Assembly (NCBI GenBank): GCA_021521415.1
Contig: JAIQDT010007352.1
Coordinates: forward strand, 62,001 to 126,000
Source: Bidens hawaiensis
Lineage: Eukaryota > Streptophyta > Magnoliopsida > Asterales > Asteraceae
Length of the DNA stretch: 64,000 nucleotides
Reading direction: 5' to 3'
The notes under the pieces: model-generated
Seen by the model: only the letters and a program-made list of their open reading frames with translations
What the model was told of the DNA's origin: nothing
Database searches by the model: none
Program-made: the position numbers and the translations under genes
Shown: positions 31,790 through 46,140 of the stretch, one piece after another
Layout of the letters: each line of letters begins with the position of its first letter
Numbering within the stretch: position 1 is the first letter of the stretch

Positions 31790-34700
31790 GGGCTTAATTA
31801 CAAATCCGATTATTTCGTATGTGTATAAAATATTGTATGGAAGTCTCCAAGGCCGAATGTCTGATCCGATTCAGTGGTTCGACCCATACTCAGTTTTTTC
31901 TCCGACTCGGTGAACATTCCCCTTTGGCAATACTGGCAAAATTTCGAACGGGCCGCGGGGTGGCGTCAGGGAATAATTACAAATCTGATTCTTTCGTATG
32001 TGTATAAAATATTGTGCGGAAGTCTTCAAAACCGAATTTTGATCCGAATCAGTGGTTCGAACCATACTCAGTTTTTTATCCAAGTCGATGAACATACCGC
32101 TTTGGAAATACAGGCAAAATTTCGAACGGGCCGTGGGGTGGCGTCAGTGCATAATTAAAGGTCCGATTCTTTCGTATGTGTATAAAATATTGTATGGAAG
32201 TCACCAAGACCGAAATTCTGATCTGATTCAGTGTTGCAACCCATACTCAGTTTTTTCTCCGGCTCGGTGAACATACCCATTTGGCAATACTGGCAAAATT
32301 TCTAACGGGCCGTGGGGGTGGCGTCAGGGCATAATTATTTATTTGATTCTTTCGTATGTGTATAAAATATTGTATGGAAGTCACAAAGACCGAAATTTAG
32401 ATCCGATTCAGTGTTTCAACCCATACTCAGTTTTTTCTCCGGCTCGGTGAACATACACCTTTGGTAATACTGGCAAATTTCGAACGGGCCGCGGGGTGGC
32501 GTTAGTGCATAATTAAAAGTCCGATTCTTTCGTATGTGTATAAAATATTGTATGGAAATCTTCAAGACCGAATTTAGACCCGATTCAGTGGTTCGGCCCA
32601 TACTCAGTTTTTTCTCCGGCTCGGTGAACATACCCCATTGGCAATACTGGAAAATTTTCGAACGGGCCGCGGGGTGGCGTCAGGGCATAATTACAAATCT
32701 GATTCTTTCGTATGTGTATAAAATATTGTGCGGAAGTCTTCAAAACCGAATTTTGATCCGAACCAGTGGTTCGAACCATACTCAGTTTTTTATCCAAGTC
32801 GGTGAACATACCCCTTTGGTAATACTGGCAAATTTCGAACGGGCCGCGAGGTGGCGTCAATGCATTATTAAAAGTCCGATTCTTTCGTATGTGTATAAAT
32901 ATTGTATGGAAGTTTTCAAGACCGAATTTTGACCCGATTCAGTGGTTCGGCCCATACTCAGTTTTTTCTCTTGCTCGGTGAACATACCCCATTGGCAATA
33001 CAGGAAAAATTTCGAACGGGCCGCGGGGTGCCGTCAGGGCATAATTATTGATTTGATTCTTTCGTATGTGTATAAAATATTGTATGGAAGTCACCAAGAC
33101 CGAAATTCTGATCCGATTCAGTGTTTCAACCCATACTAAGTTTTTTCTCCGGCTCGGTGAACATACCCCTTTGGCAATACTGGCAAAATTTCTAACGGGC
33201 CATGGGGTGGCGTCAGGGCATAATTATTGATCCGATTCTTTCGTATGTGTATAAAATATTTTATGGAAGTCTCAAAGACCGAATTTTGATCTGATTCAGT
33301 GGTTCGACCCATACTCAGATTTTTCTCTGGCTCGGAAACATACCCCTTTGGCAATACCGGCAAAATTTCGAACGGGCCGCGGGGTGGCGTCAGGGCTTAA
33401 TTATTGATTTGATTCTTTCGTATGTGTATAAAATATTGTATGGAAGTCACCAAAACCGAAATTCTGATCCGATTCAGTGTTTCAACCCATACTCAGTATT
33501 TTCTCCGGCTCGGTGAACATAACCCTTTGGCAATACTGGCAAAATTTCTAACGGGCCGTGGGGTGGCGTCAGGGCATAATTATTGATCCGATTCTTTCGT
33601 ATGTGTATAAAATATTTATGGAAGTCTCCAAGACCGAATTTTGATCTGTCAGTGGTTCGAACCATACTCAGTTTTTTCTCCGACTCGGTGAACATACCCC
33701 TTTGGCAATACTGGCAAAATTTCGAACGGGCCGTGGGGTGGCGTCAGGGAATAATTACAAATCTGATTCTTTCGTATGTGTATAAAATATTGTGCGGAAG
33801 TCTTCAAAACCGAATTTTGATCCGAATCAGTGGTTCGAACCATACTCAGTTTTTTATCCAAGTCGGTGAACATACCCCTTTGGTGATACTGGCAAAATTT
33901 CGAACGGGCCGCGGGGTGGCGTCAGTGCATAATTAAAAGTCCGATTCTTTCTTATGTGTATAAAATGTTGTATGGAAGTCTTCATGACCGAATTTTGACC
34001 CGATTCAGTGGTTCGGCCCATACTCAATTTTTTCTCCGGCTCGGTGAACATACCCCATAGGCAATACAGGAAAAATTTCGAACGGGCCGCGGGGTGGCGT
34101 CAGGGCATAATTATTGATCTGATTCTTTCGTATGTGTATAAAGTATTGTATGGAAGTCACCAAGACCGAAATTCTGATCCGATTCAGTGTTTCAACCCAT
34201 ACTCAGTTTTTTCTCCGGCTCGGTGAACATAACCATTTGGTAATACTGGCAAAATTTCTAACGGGCCGTGGGGTGGCGTCAGGGCATAATTATTGTTCCG
34301 ATTCTTTCGTATGTGTATAAAATATTGTATGGAAGTCTTTAAGACCGAATTTTGATCTGATTCAGTGGTTCGACCCATACTCAGATTTTTCTCTGGCACG
34401 GTGAACATACCCCTTTGGCAATACATGCAAAATTTCGAACGGGCCGCGGGGTGGCGTCAGGGCTTAATTACAAATCCGATTATTTCGTATGTGTATAAAA
34501 TATTGTATGGAAGTCTCCAAGGCCGAATGTCTGATCCGATTCAGTGGTTCGACCCATACTCAGTTTTTTCTCCGACTCGGTGAACATTCCCCTTTGGCAA
34601 TACTGGCAAAATTTCGAACGGGCCGCGGGGTGGCGTCAGGGAATAATTACAAATCTGATTCTTTCGTATGTGTATAAAATATTGTGCGGAAGTCTTCAAA

Positions 34701-36895
34701 ACCGAATTTTGATCCGAATCAGTGGTTCGAACCATACTCAGTTTTTTATCCAAGTCGATGAACATACCGCTTTGGAAATACAGGGAAAATTTCGAACGGG
34801 CCGTGGGGTGGCGTCAGTGCATAATTAAAAGTCCGATTCTTTCGTATGTGTATAAAATATTGTATGGAAGTCACCAAGACCGAAATTCTGATCTGATTCA
34901 GTGTTGCAACCCATACTCAGTTTTTTCTCCGGCTCGGTGAACATACCCATTTGGCAATACTGGCAAAATTTCTAACGGGCCGTGGGGGTGGCGTCAGGGC
35001 ATAATTATTTATTTGATTCTTTCGTATGTGTATAAAATATTGTATGGAAGTCACAAAGACCGAAATTTAGATCCGATTCAGTGTTTCAACCCATACTCAG
35101 TTTTTTCTCCGGCTCGGTGAACATACACCTTTGGTAATACTGGCAAATTTCGAACGGGCCGCGGGGTGGCGTTAGTGCATAATTAAAAGTCCGATTCTTT
35201 CGTATGTGTATAAAATATTGTATGGAAATCTTCAAGACCGAATTTAGACCCGATTCAGTGGTTCGGCCCATACTCAGTTTTTTCTCCGGCTCGGTGAACA
35301 TACCCCATTGGCAATACTGGAAAATTTTCGAACGGGCCGCGGGGTGGCGTCAGGGCATAATTACAAATCTGATTCTTTCGTATGTGTATAAAATATTGTG
35401 CGGAAGTCTTCAAAACCGAATTTTGATCCGAATCAGTGGTTCGAACCATACTCAGTTTTTTATCCAAGTCGGTGAACATACCCCTTTGGTAATACTGGCA
35501 AATTTCGAACGGGCCGCGAGGTGGCGTCAATGCATTATTAAAAGTCCGATTCTTTCGTATGTGTATAAAATATTGTATGGAAGTTTTCAAAAACTAATTT
35601 TGACCCGATTCAGTGGTTCGGCCCATACTCAGTTTTTTCTCTTGCTCGGTGAACATACCCCATTGGCAATACAGGAAAAATTTCGAACGGGCCGCGGGGT
35701 GCCGTCATGGCATAATTATTGATTTGATTCTTTCGTATGTGTATAAAATATTGTATGGAAGTCACCAAGACCGAAATTCTGATCCGATTCAGTGTTTCAA
35801 CCCATACTCAGTTTTTTCTCCGGCTCGGTGAACATACCCCTTTGGCAATACTGGCAAAATTTCTAACGGGCCATGGGGTGGCGTCAGGGCATAATTATTG
35901 ATCCGATTCTTTCGTATGTGTATAAAATATTTTATGGAAGTCTCAAAGACCGAATTTTGATCTGATTCAGTGGTTCGACCCATACTCAGATTTTTCTCTG
36001 GCTCGGAAACATACCCCTTTGGCAATACCGGCAAAATTTCGAACGGGCCGCGGGGTGGCGTCAGGACTTAATTATTGATTTGATTCTTTCGTATGTGTAT
36101 AAAATATTGTATGGAAGTCACCAAAACCGAAATTCTGATCCGATTCAGTGTTTCAACCCATACTCAGTATTTTCTCCGGCTCGGTGAACATAACCCTTTG
36201 GCAATACTGGCAAAATTTCTAACGGGCCGTGGGGTGGCGTCAGAGCATAATTATTGATCCGATTCTTTCGTATGTGTATAAAATATTTATGGAAGTCTCC
36301 AAGACCGAATTTTGATCTGTCAGTGGTTCGAACCATACTTAGTTTTTTCTCCGACTCGGTGAACATACCCCTTTGGCAATACTGGCAAAATTTCGAACGG
36401 GCCGTGGGGTGGCGTCAGGGAATAATTACAAATCTGATTCTTTCGTATGTGTATAAAATATTGTGCGGAAGTCTTCAAAACCGAATTTTGATCCGAATCA
36501 GTGGTTCGAACCATACTCAGTTTTTTATCCAAGTCGGTGAACATACCCCTTTGGTGATACAGGCAAAATTTCGAACGGGCCGCGGGGTGGCGTCAGTGCA
36601 TAATTAAAAGTCCGATTCTTTCTTATGCGTATAAAATGTTGTATGGAAGTCTTCAAGACCGAATTTTGACCCGATTCAGTGGTTCGGCCCATACTCAATT
36701 TTTTCTCCGGCTCGGTGAACATACCCCATAGGCAATACTGGAAAAATTTCGAACGGGCCGCGGGGTGGCGTCAGGGCATAATTATTGATCTGATTCTTTC
36801 GTATGTGTATAAAGTATTGTATGGAAGTCACCAAGACCGAAATTCTGATCCGATTCAGTGTTTCAACCCATACTCAGTTTTTTCTCCGGCTCGGT
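31790..36895. repeat. Tandem 15-mer duplication, offset 2671 bp
   Basis: Points repeat at a fixed step of 2670-2671 bp: 31819 to 34489, 32052 to 34722, 32534 to 35204, 33583 to 36254, 34008 to 36679 and 34132 to 36803. That equals fifteen monomers. Shared rare variants, including a short D monomer with GATCTGTCAGTGG (33654 and 36314), confirm duplication. Copy 2 of the segmental duplication carries this block once. Confidence 0.87.
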
Positions 36896-38610
36896 GAACA
36901 TAACCCTTTGGCAATACATGCAAAATTTCGAACGGGCCGCGGGGTGGCGTCAGGGCTTAATTACAAATCCGATTATTTCGTATGTGTATAAAATATTGTA
37001 TGGAAGTCTCCAAGGCCGAATATCTGATCCGACTCAGTGGTTCGACCCATACTCAGTTTTTTCTCCGACTCGGTGAACATACCACTTTGGCAATACAGGC
37101 AAAATTTCGAACGGGCCGAAGGGTGGCTTCAGGGAATAATTACAAATCTGATTCTTTCGTATGTGTTTAAAATATTGTGCGGAAGTCTTCAAAACCGAAT
37201 TTTGATCCGAATCAATGGTTCAACCATACTCAGTTTTTTATCCAAGTCGATGAACATACCGCTTTTGTAATACAGGCAAAAATTTTGAACGGGCCGCGGG
37301 GTGGCGTCAGTGCATAATTAAAAGTCCGATTCTTTCGTATGTGTATAAGATATTGTATGGAAGTCTTCAAGACCGAATTTTGACCCGATTCAGTGGTTCG
37401 GCCCATACTCAGTTTTTTCTCCGGCTCGGTGAACATACCTCTTTAGCAATACTGGAAAAATTTCGATTGGGCCGCGGGGTGGCGTCAGGGCATAATTATT
37501 GATTTGATTCTTTCATATGTGTATAAAATATTGTATGGAAGTCACCAAGACCGAAATTCTGATCCGATTCAGTGTTTCAACCCATACTCAGTTTTTTCTC
37601 TGGCTCGGTGAACATACCCCTTTGGCAATACTGGCAAAATTTCTAACGCGCCGTGGGGTGGCGTCAGGGCATAATTATTGATCCGATTCTTTCGTATGTG
37701 TATAAAATATTGTATGGAAGTCTCCAAGACCGAATTTTGATCTGATTCAGTGGTTCGACCCATACTCAGATTTTTCTTAGGCTCGGTGAACATACCCTTT
37801 TGGCAGTACAGGCAATATTTCGAACGGGCCGCGGGGTGGCGTCAGGGCTTAATTACAAATCCGATTATTTCGTATGTGTGTAAATTATTGTATGGAAGTC
37901 TCCAAGGCCGAATGTCTGATCCGATTCAGTGGTTTGACCCATACTCACTTTTTTCTCCGACTCGGTGAACATACCCCTTTGGCAATACTGGCAAAATTTC
38001 GAACGGGCCGCGGGGTGGCGTCAGGGAATAATTACAAATCTGATTCTTTCGTATGTGTATAAAATATTGTGCGGAAGTCTTCAAAACCGAATTTTGATCC
38101 AAATCAGTTGTTCGAACCATACTCAGTTTTTTATCCAAGTCGATGAACATACCGCTTTGGTAATACAGGCAAAATTTCGAACGGGCCTCGGGGTGGCGTC
38201 AGTCCATAATTAAAAGTCCGTTTCTTTCGTATGTGTATAAAATATTGTATGGAAGTCTTCAAGACCGAATTTTGACCCGATTCAGTGGTTCGGCCCATAC
38301 TCAGTTTTTTCTCCGGCTCGGTGAACATACACCATAGGCAATACTGGAAAATTTTCGAACGGGCCGCGGGGTGGCGTCTGGGCATAATTATTGATGTGAT
38401 TCTTTCGTATGTGTATAAAATATTGTATGGAAGTCACCAAGACCGAAATTCTGATCCGATTCAGTGTTTCAACCCATACTCAGTTTTTTCTCCGGCTCGG
38501 TGAACATAACCATTTGGTAACACTTGCAAAATTTCTAACGGGCCGTGGGGTGGCGTCAGGGCATAATTATTGATCCGATTCTTTCGAATGTGTATAAAAT
38601 ATTGTATGGA

Positions 38611-41600
38611 AGTCACCAAGACCGAAATTCTGATCCGATTCAGTGTTTCAACCCATACTCTGTTTTTTCTCCGGCTCGGTGAACATACCCCTTTGGCAAT
38701 ACTGGCAAAATTTCTAACGGGCCGTGGGGTGGCGTCAGGGCATAATTATTGATCCGATTCTTTCATATTTGTATAAAATATTGTATGGAAGTCTCCAAGA
38801 CCGAATTTTAATCTGATTCAGTGGTTCGACCCATACTTAGATTTTTCTCTGGCTCAGTGAACATACCCCTTTGGCAATACTGGCAAAATTTCGAACGGGC
38901 CGCGGGGTGGCGTCAGGGCTTAATTACAAATCCGATTATTTCGTATGTGTATAAAATATTGTATTGAAGTCTCAAAGGCCGAATGTCGGATCCGATTCAG
39001 TGGTTCGACCCATACTCAGTTTTTTCTCCGAGTCGGTGAACATACCCCTTTGTCAATACTGGCAAAATTTCGAACGGGCCGCGGGTGGCTTAGGGAATAA
39101 TTACAAATCTGATTCTTTCGTATGTGTATAAAATATTGTGCGGAAGTCTTCAAAACCGAATTTTGATCCGAATCAGTGGTAAAAACCATACTCAGTTTTT
39201 TATCCAAGTCGGTGAACATACCCCTTTGGTAATACGGGCAAAATTTCGGTGGCGTCAATGCATAATTAAAAGTCCGATTCTTTCGTATTGTATAAAATAT
39301 TGTATAGAAGTCTTCAAGACCGAATTTTGACCCGATTCAGTGGTTCGGCCCCTACTCAGTTTTTTCTCCGGCTCGGTGAACATACCCCTTTGGAAATACT
39401 GGAAAAATTTCGAACGGGACGCGGGGTGGCGTCAGGGCATAATTATTGATTTGATTCTTTCGTATGTATATAAAATATTGTATGGAAGTCACAAAGACCG
39501 AAATTCTGATCCGATTCAGTGTTTCCACCCATACTCAGTTTTTTCTCCGGCTCGGTGAACATACCCCATTGGCAATACTGGCAAAATTTTAACGGGCCGT
39601 GGGGTGGGGTCAGGGCATAATTATTGATCCGATTCTTGCGTATGTGTATAAAATATTGTATGGAAGTCTCCAAGGCCGAATGTCTGATCCGATTCAGTGG
39701 TTCGCCCATACTCAGTTTTTTCTCCGACTCGGTGAAAATACCCCTTTGGCAATACTGGCAAAATTTCGAACGGGCCTTGGGGTGGCTTCAAGGAATAATT
39801 ACAAATCTAATTCTTTCGTATGTGTATAAAATGTTGTGCGGAAGTCTTCAAAACCGAATTTTGATCCGAATCAGGGGTTCGAACCATACTCAGTTTTTTA
39901 TCCAAGTCGGTGAACATACCCCTTTGGTAATATTGGCAAAATTTCGAACGGGCCGCGGGGTGGCGTCAGGGCATAATTATTGATTTGATTCTTTCGTATG
40001 TGTATAAAATATTGTATGGAAGTCACCAACACCGAAATTCTGATCCGATTCAGTGTTTCAACCCATACTCAGTTTTTTCTCCGGCTCGGTGATCAAACCC
40101 TTTTGGCAATACTGGCAAAATTTCTAACGGGCCGTGGGGTGGCGTCAGGGCATAATTATTGATCCGATTCTTGCATATGTGTATAAAATATTGTATGGAA
40201 GTCTCCAAGACCGAATTTTGATTTGATTCAGTAGTTCGACCCATACTCAGATTTTTCTCTGGCTCGGTGAACATACCCCTTTGGCAATATCGGCAAAATT
40301 TCGAACGGGCCGCGGGGTGGCGGTAGGGCTTAATTACAAATCCGATTATTTCGTATGTTACTAAAATATTGTATGGAAGTCTTCAAGGCCGAATGTCTGA
40401 TCCGATTCAGTGGTTCGCCCATACTCAGTTTTTTCCCCGACTCGGTGAACATACCCCTTTGGCAATAATGGCAAAATTTCGAACGGGCCGCGGGGTGGCG
40501 TAAGGGAATAATTACTAATATGATTCTTTCGTATGTGTATAAAATATTGTGCGGAAGTCTTCAAAACCGAATTTTGACCCGATTCAGTGGTTCGGCCCAT
40601 ACTCAGTTTTTTCTCCGGCTCGGTGAACATACCCCTTTGGCAATACTGGAAAAATTTTGAACGGGCCGCGGGGTGGCGTCAGGGCATAATTATTGATTTG
40701 TATATTTCGTATGTGTATAAAATATTGTATGGAAGTCACCAAGACCGAAATTCTGATCCGATTCAGTGTTTCAACTCATACTCAGTTTTTTCTCCGGCTC
40801 GGTGAACGTACCCCTTTGGCAATACTGGCAAAATTTCTAACGGGCCGTGGGGTGGCGTCAGGGCATAATTATTGATCCGATTCTTTCATATTTATATAAA
40901 ATATTGTATGGAAGTCTCCAAGACCGAATTTTAATCTGATTCAGTGGTTCGACCCATACTCAGATTTTTCTCTGGCTCAGTGAACATACCCCTTTGGCAA
41001 TACCGGCAAAATTTCGAACGGGCCGCGGGGTGGCGTCAGGGCTTAATTACAAATCCGATTATTTCGTATGTGTATAAAATATTGTATTGAAGTCTCAAAG
41101 GCCGAATGTCGGATCCGATTCAGTGGTTCGACCCATACTCAGTTTTTTCTCCGACTCGGTGAACATACCCCTTTGGCAATACTGGCAAAATTTCGAACGG
41201 GTCGCGGGTGGCTTAGGGAATAATTACAAATCTGATTCTTTCGTATGTGTATAAAATACTGTGCGGAAGTCTTCAAAACCGAATTTTGATCCGAATCAGT
41301 GGTTCGAACCATACTCAGTTTTTTATCCAAGTCGGTGAACATACCTCTTTGGTAATACGGGCAAAATTTCGGTGGCGTCAATGCATAATTAAAAGTCCGA
41401 TTCTTTCGTATTGTATAAAATATTGTATAGAAGTCCTCAAGACCGAATTTTGACCCGATTCAGAGGTTCGGCCCCTACTCAGTTTTTTCTCCGGCTCGGT
41501 GAACATACCCCTTTGGAAATACTGGAAAAATTTCGAACGGGCCGCGAGGTGGCGTCAGGGCATAATTATTGATTTGATTCTTTCGTATGTGTATAAAATA

Positions 41601-42510
41601 TTGTATGGAAGTCACAAAGACCGAAATTCTGATCCGATTCAGTGTTTCCACCCATACTCAGTTTTTTCTCCGGCTCGGTGAACATACCCCTTTGGCAATA
41701 CTGGCAAAATTTTAACGGGCCGTGGGGTGGGGTCAGGGCATAATTATTGATCCGATTCTTGCGTATGTGTATAAAATATTGTATGGAAGTCTCCAAGGCC
41801 GAATGTCTGATCTGATTCAGTGGTTCGCCCATACTCAGTTTTTTCTCCGACTCGGTGAAAATACCCCTTTGGTAATACTGGCAAAATTTCGAACGGGCCT
41901 TGGGGTGGCTTCAAGGAATAATTACAAATCTAATTCTTTCGTATGTGTATAAAATGTTGTGCGGAAGTCTTCAAAACCGAATTTTGATCCGAATCAGTGG
42001 TTCGAACCATACTCAGTTTTTTATCCAAGTCGGTGAACATACCCCTTTGGTAATACTGGCAAAATTTCGAACGGGCCGCGGGGTGGCGTCAGGGCATAAT
42101 TATTGATTTGATTCTTTCGTATGTGTATAAAATATTGTATGGAAGTCACCAACACCGAAATTCTGATCCGATTCAGTGTTTCAACCCATACTCAGTTTTT
42201 TCTCCGGCTCGGTGATCAAACCCTTTTGGCAATACAGGCAAAATTTCTAACGGGCCGTGGGGTGGCGTCAGGGCATAATTATTGATCCGATTCTTGCATA
42301 TGTGTATAAAATATTGTATGGAAGTCTCCAAGACCGAATTTTGATTTGATTCAGTAGTTCGACCCATACTCAGATTTTTCTCTGGCTCGGTGAACATACC
42401 CCTTTGGCAATATCGGCAAAATTTCGAACGGGCCGCGGGGTGGCGGTAGGGCTTAATTACAAATCCGATTATTTCGTATGTTTCTAAAATATTGTATGGA
42501 AGTCTTCAAG
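38611..42510. repeat. Second 12-mer array, nearly two units
   Basis: The 2122-bp HOR of 15.1-27.2 kb reappears: 38570 to 40693 and 39124 to 41247 are 2123 bp apart, with the same D/E and A/B hybrids and the same short A monomer. The second unit is cut near 42510, within its last E monomer, and joins B-type sequence with the variant TTTCGATTGGG, also seen near 37460 and 50347. Confidence 0.88.
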
Positions 42511-45053
42511 ACCGAATTTTGACCCGATTCAGTGGTTCGGCCCATACTCAGTTTTTTCTCCGGCTCGGTGAACATACCCCTTTGGCAATAATGGAAAAAT
42601 TTCGATTGGGCCGCGGGGTGGCGTCAGGGCATAATTATTGATTTGATTCTTTCATATGTGTATAAAATATTGTATGGAAGTCACCAAGACCGAAATTCTG
42701 ATCCGATTCAGTGGTTCGGCCCATACTCAGTTTTTTCTCCGGCTCGGTGAACATACCCCTTTGGCAATACTGGAAAAATTTCGAACGGGCCGCGAGGTGG
42801 CGTCAGGGCATAATTATTGATTTGATTCTTTCGTATGTGTATAAAATATTGTATGGAAGTCACCAAGACCGAAATTCTGATACGATTCAGTGTTTCAACC
42901 CATACTCAGTTTTTTCTCCGGCTCGGTGAACATACCCCTTTGGCAATACAGGCAAAATTTCTAACGGGCCGTGGGTTGGCGTCAGGGCATAATTATTGAT
43001 CCGATTCTTTCGTATGTGTATAAAATATTGTATGGAAGTCTCCATGACCGAATTTTGATCTGATTCAGTGGTTCGACCCATACTCAGATTTTTCTCTAGC
43101 TCGGTGAACGTTCCCCTTTGGCAATACAAGCAAAATTTCGAACGGGCCGCGGGGTGGCGTCAGGGCTTAATTACAAATCCGATTATTTTGTATGTGTATA
43201 AAATATTGTATGGAAGTCTCCAAGGCCGAATGTCTGATCCGATTCAGTGGTTCGACCCATACTCAGTTTTTTCTCCGACTCGGTGAACATACCCTTTTGG
43301 CAATACTGGTAAAATTTTGAACGGGCCGCGGGGTGGATCAGGGAATAATTACAAATCTGATTCTTTCGTATGTGTATAAAATATTGTGCGGAAGTCTTCA
43401 AAACCGAATTTTGATCCGAATCAGTGGTTCGAACCATACTCAGTTTTTTATCCAAGTCGATGAACATACCGCTTTGGTAATACAGGCAAAATTTTGAACG
43501 GGCCGCGGGGTGGCGTCTGTGCATAATTAAAAGTCCGATTCTTTCGTATGTGTATAAAATATTGTATGAAAGTCTTCAAGACCGAATTTTGACCCGATTC
43601 AGTTGTTCGGCCCATACTCAGTTTTTTCTCCGGCTCGGTGAACATACCCCTTTGGCAATACTGGAAAAATTTCGAACGGGCCGCGGGGTGGCGTCAGGGC
43701 ATAATTATTTATTTGATTCTTTCGTATATTTATAAAATATTGTATGGAAGTCACCAAGACCGAAATTCTGATCCGATTCAGTGTTTCAACCCATACTCAG
43801 TTTTTTCTCCGGCTCGGTGAACATACCCCTTTGGTAATACTGGCAAATTTCGAACGGCCCGCGGGGTGGCGTTAGTGCATAATTAAAAGTCCGATTCTTT
43901 CGTATGTGTATAAAATATTGTATGGAAGTCTTCAAGACCGAATTTTGACCCGATTCAGTGGTTCGGCCCATACTCAGTTTTTTCTCCGGCTCGGTGAACA
44001 TACCCCATTGGCAATACTGGAAAAATTTCGAACGGGCTGCGGGGTGGCGTCAGGGCATAATTACAAATCTGATTCTTTCGTATGTGTATAAAATATTGTG
44101 CGGAAGTCTTCTGTAAGGCCCCGAACCCAGTGACCTTACTTTAGCGTCGGATTTACTCATAAACACAGTTCTTCAAATCATAGTGTATTAAAACTTTTCG
44201 CGGAATATAAAACATCAATCATTTGTTACAAAACATTAAATCTTTTCTTTGATACCATAACACAAAACTTTATATTTAAAACATCTTTACTTCTTTCTTC
44301 AGATGCCAGCCGTTCAAACCATGCCGTGTGTCATCCTCATGCTAACTCTATAATCAGCTCACCTGCGTGCATACTAAAAGTCAGCTATGCTGAGTGAGTT
44401 CTAGTTAATCAGGCAACATACAATTTTATTCTCATATATTTCTTAACGTATCCGAAGACACATATTTCTACCTTAACCTCGTATAAATGTCCATAGGAGG
44501 ATCATCACGTAATATCTATTAAAAGAACCTTTACCATTACCATACTATATAGAATTTCCATAGGAGGAACACTCTGTATACTTTCCATAGAAGGAACACT
44601 TTACTATCCATAGAAGGAACCCTATACTTTCCATAGAAGGAACCCTATACTTTCCATAAAAGGAACACTATACTTTCCATAGAAGGAACACTATACTTTC
44701 CATAGAAGGAACACTATACTTTCCATAAAAGGAACATTATACTTTCTATAAAAGGAACATTATACTTTCCATATAAGGAACTCTATATATATCCATATAA
44801 GGATCACTATCTATAAGTTATTATTTAATATCCATGTGAGGAGCTAATCACTTCCCTTGACGATACGTGCAATATCCGAAGATCGTTCACGTACCGTCAT
44901 GCAATCAATCATATCTATCACATATATCATACACGACATACACATAAAATTATATCCTTTCATTCATACTTTCTTACTTCCATACTTTCTTACTTTCTTT
45001 TGTATTAACTTACTTTCATATCTTACGTTATAAAGAGCATTACGCCCTACATT

Positions 45054-45250
45054 CCTCGAGTATTATTAGGGCTCGGTACCCTCTTTCCTCGAGTATTATT
45101 AGGGCTCGGTACCCTCTTTCCTCGAGTATTATTAGGGCTCGGTACCCTCTTTCCTCGAGTATTATTAGGGCTCGGTACCCTCTTTCCTCGAATATTAGTA
45201 GGGTTCGGTTCCCTAGTTCTCGAATATTAGTAGGGTTCGATTCCCTCTTC
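45054..45250. repeat. 33-bp tandem repeat in solo LTR 2 (four exact plus two diverged units)
   Basis: Same unit as at 29500-29663 but with one additional exact copy, which accounts for 33 bp of the length difference between the two LTRs. Confidence 0.88.
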
Positions 45251-45802
45251 GTTACCATACAACCATACATTATCATTTCTTTCTTTTATTATCTTTATCA
45301 CGTTCATACACATAAACATACATAACATACTTACCTTATTCTTAGTGCTGCGACCTGACAGTACGTGCAATATCCGAAGATCGTTCACGTACCATCAAGC
45401 AATCATTCATACATTTCACATTATCCATATAAGGCATACACTTATCTCTTAGGATAAGTGTATTAACAAACATATTGAGTATGCACACAGCCCCGAAAAC
45501 GTAACACATAAATGGGGCTAGAAACTCACCTGAACACGGTTACGTTCTCCGTTGATCGTAATCCCTTTCTTCAGTTGTGCACGGCTGACTGTATAACAAG
45601 TATACATATCAATTTAACTATCACTACTTATAACATCTTTCTAGTCTTAATTACTACCCACAACGAACGGGGGTCCGGGGGCAGCGCCCCTGGCAGCGGG
45701 GTCTAGGGGCGGCAGCCCCTAGCGGGGTCCAAGGGGCAGAGCCCCTGGCTGGGGTCGAGCTGTCTTAACACATTTTCCATTAGGTTTTTAATTTATTTTC
45801 TA

Positions 45803-46140
45803 AACGAACTTCACTTTAGGCGAAGTTAAACCTCGGGCGAACTTGGCTTCAGGCGAAGTTAAACCTTAGGCGAACTTGGCTTCAGGCGAAGTTATCCTTA
45901 GGCGAACTTGGCTTCAGGCGAAGTTATCCTTAGGCGAACTTGGCTTCAGGCGAAGTTATCCTTAGGCGAACTTGGCTTCAGGCGAAGTTATCCTTAGGCG
46001 AACTTGGCTTCAGGCGAAGTTATCCTTAGGCGAACTTGGCCATAGGCGAAGTTATCCTTAGGCGAAGTTACGCTTGAAGGCGAAGTTACGCTTGAAGGCG
46101 AAGTTCATCAGGCGAACTTAATCTTGCAGGCGAAGTTATC
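45803..46140. repeat. 32-bp tandem array of GGCGAAGTT/GGCGAACTT in solo LTR 2
   Basis: Same array as at 30217-30583 but one 32-bp unit shorter. Confidence 0.87.

Larger units (their letters stand above)
27140..38610. repeat. Segmental duplication, copy 1 (satellite plus solo LTR)
   Basis: Sequence here recurs at an offset of 15,556 bp up to about 34.2 kb (27155 to 42711, 27331 to 42887, 31337 to 46893, 33583 to 49139). Further right the offset drops to 12,885 bp (36858 to 49743, 38285 to 51170), because copy 1 has an extra 2671-bp block. The left border is near 27140, where B-type flanks start to match. The right border is near 38610, where copy 1 switches to 12-mer units. Confidence 0.88.
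31131..44111. repeat. Satellite array, about 178-bp monomer (block 2)
   Basis: Continuation of the same A-E satellite between the two solo LTRs, resuming in the interrupted A monomer with the target duplication TCTTC at 31131-31135. It holds a 15-mer duplication (about 31.8-36.9 kb), a 12-mer array (about 38.6-42.5 kb) and 5-mer-derived sequence. Type C monomers carry GTGTTGCAACCC near 32231 and 34901, one of several shared variants that mark the duplication. Confidence 0.97.
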
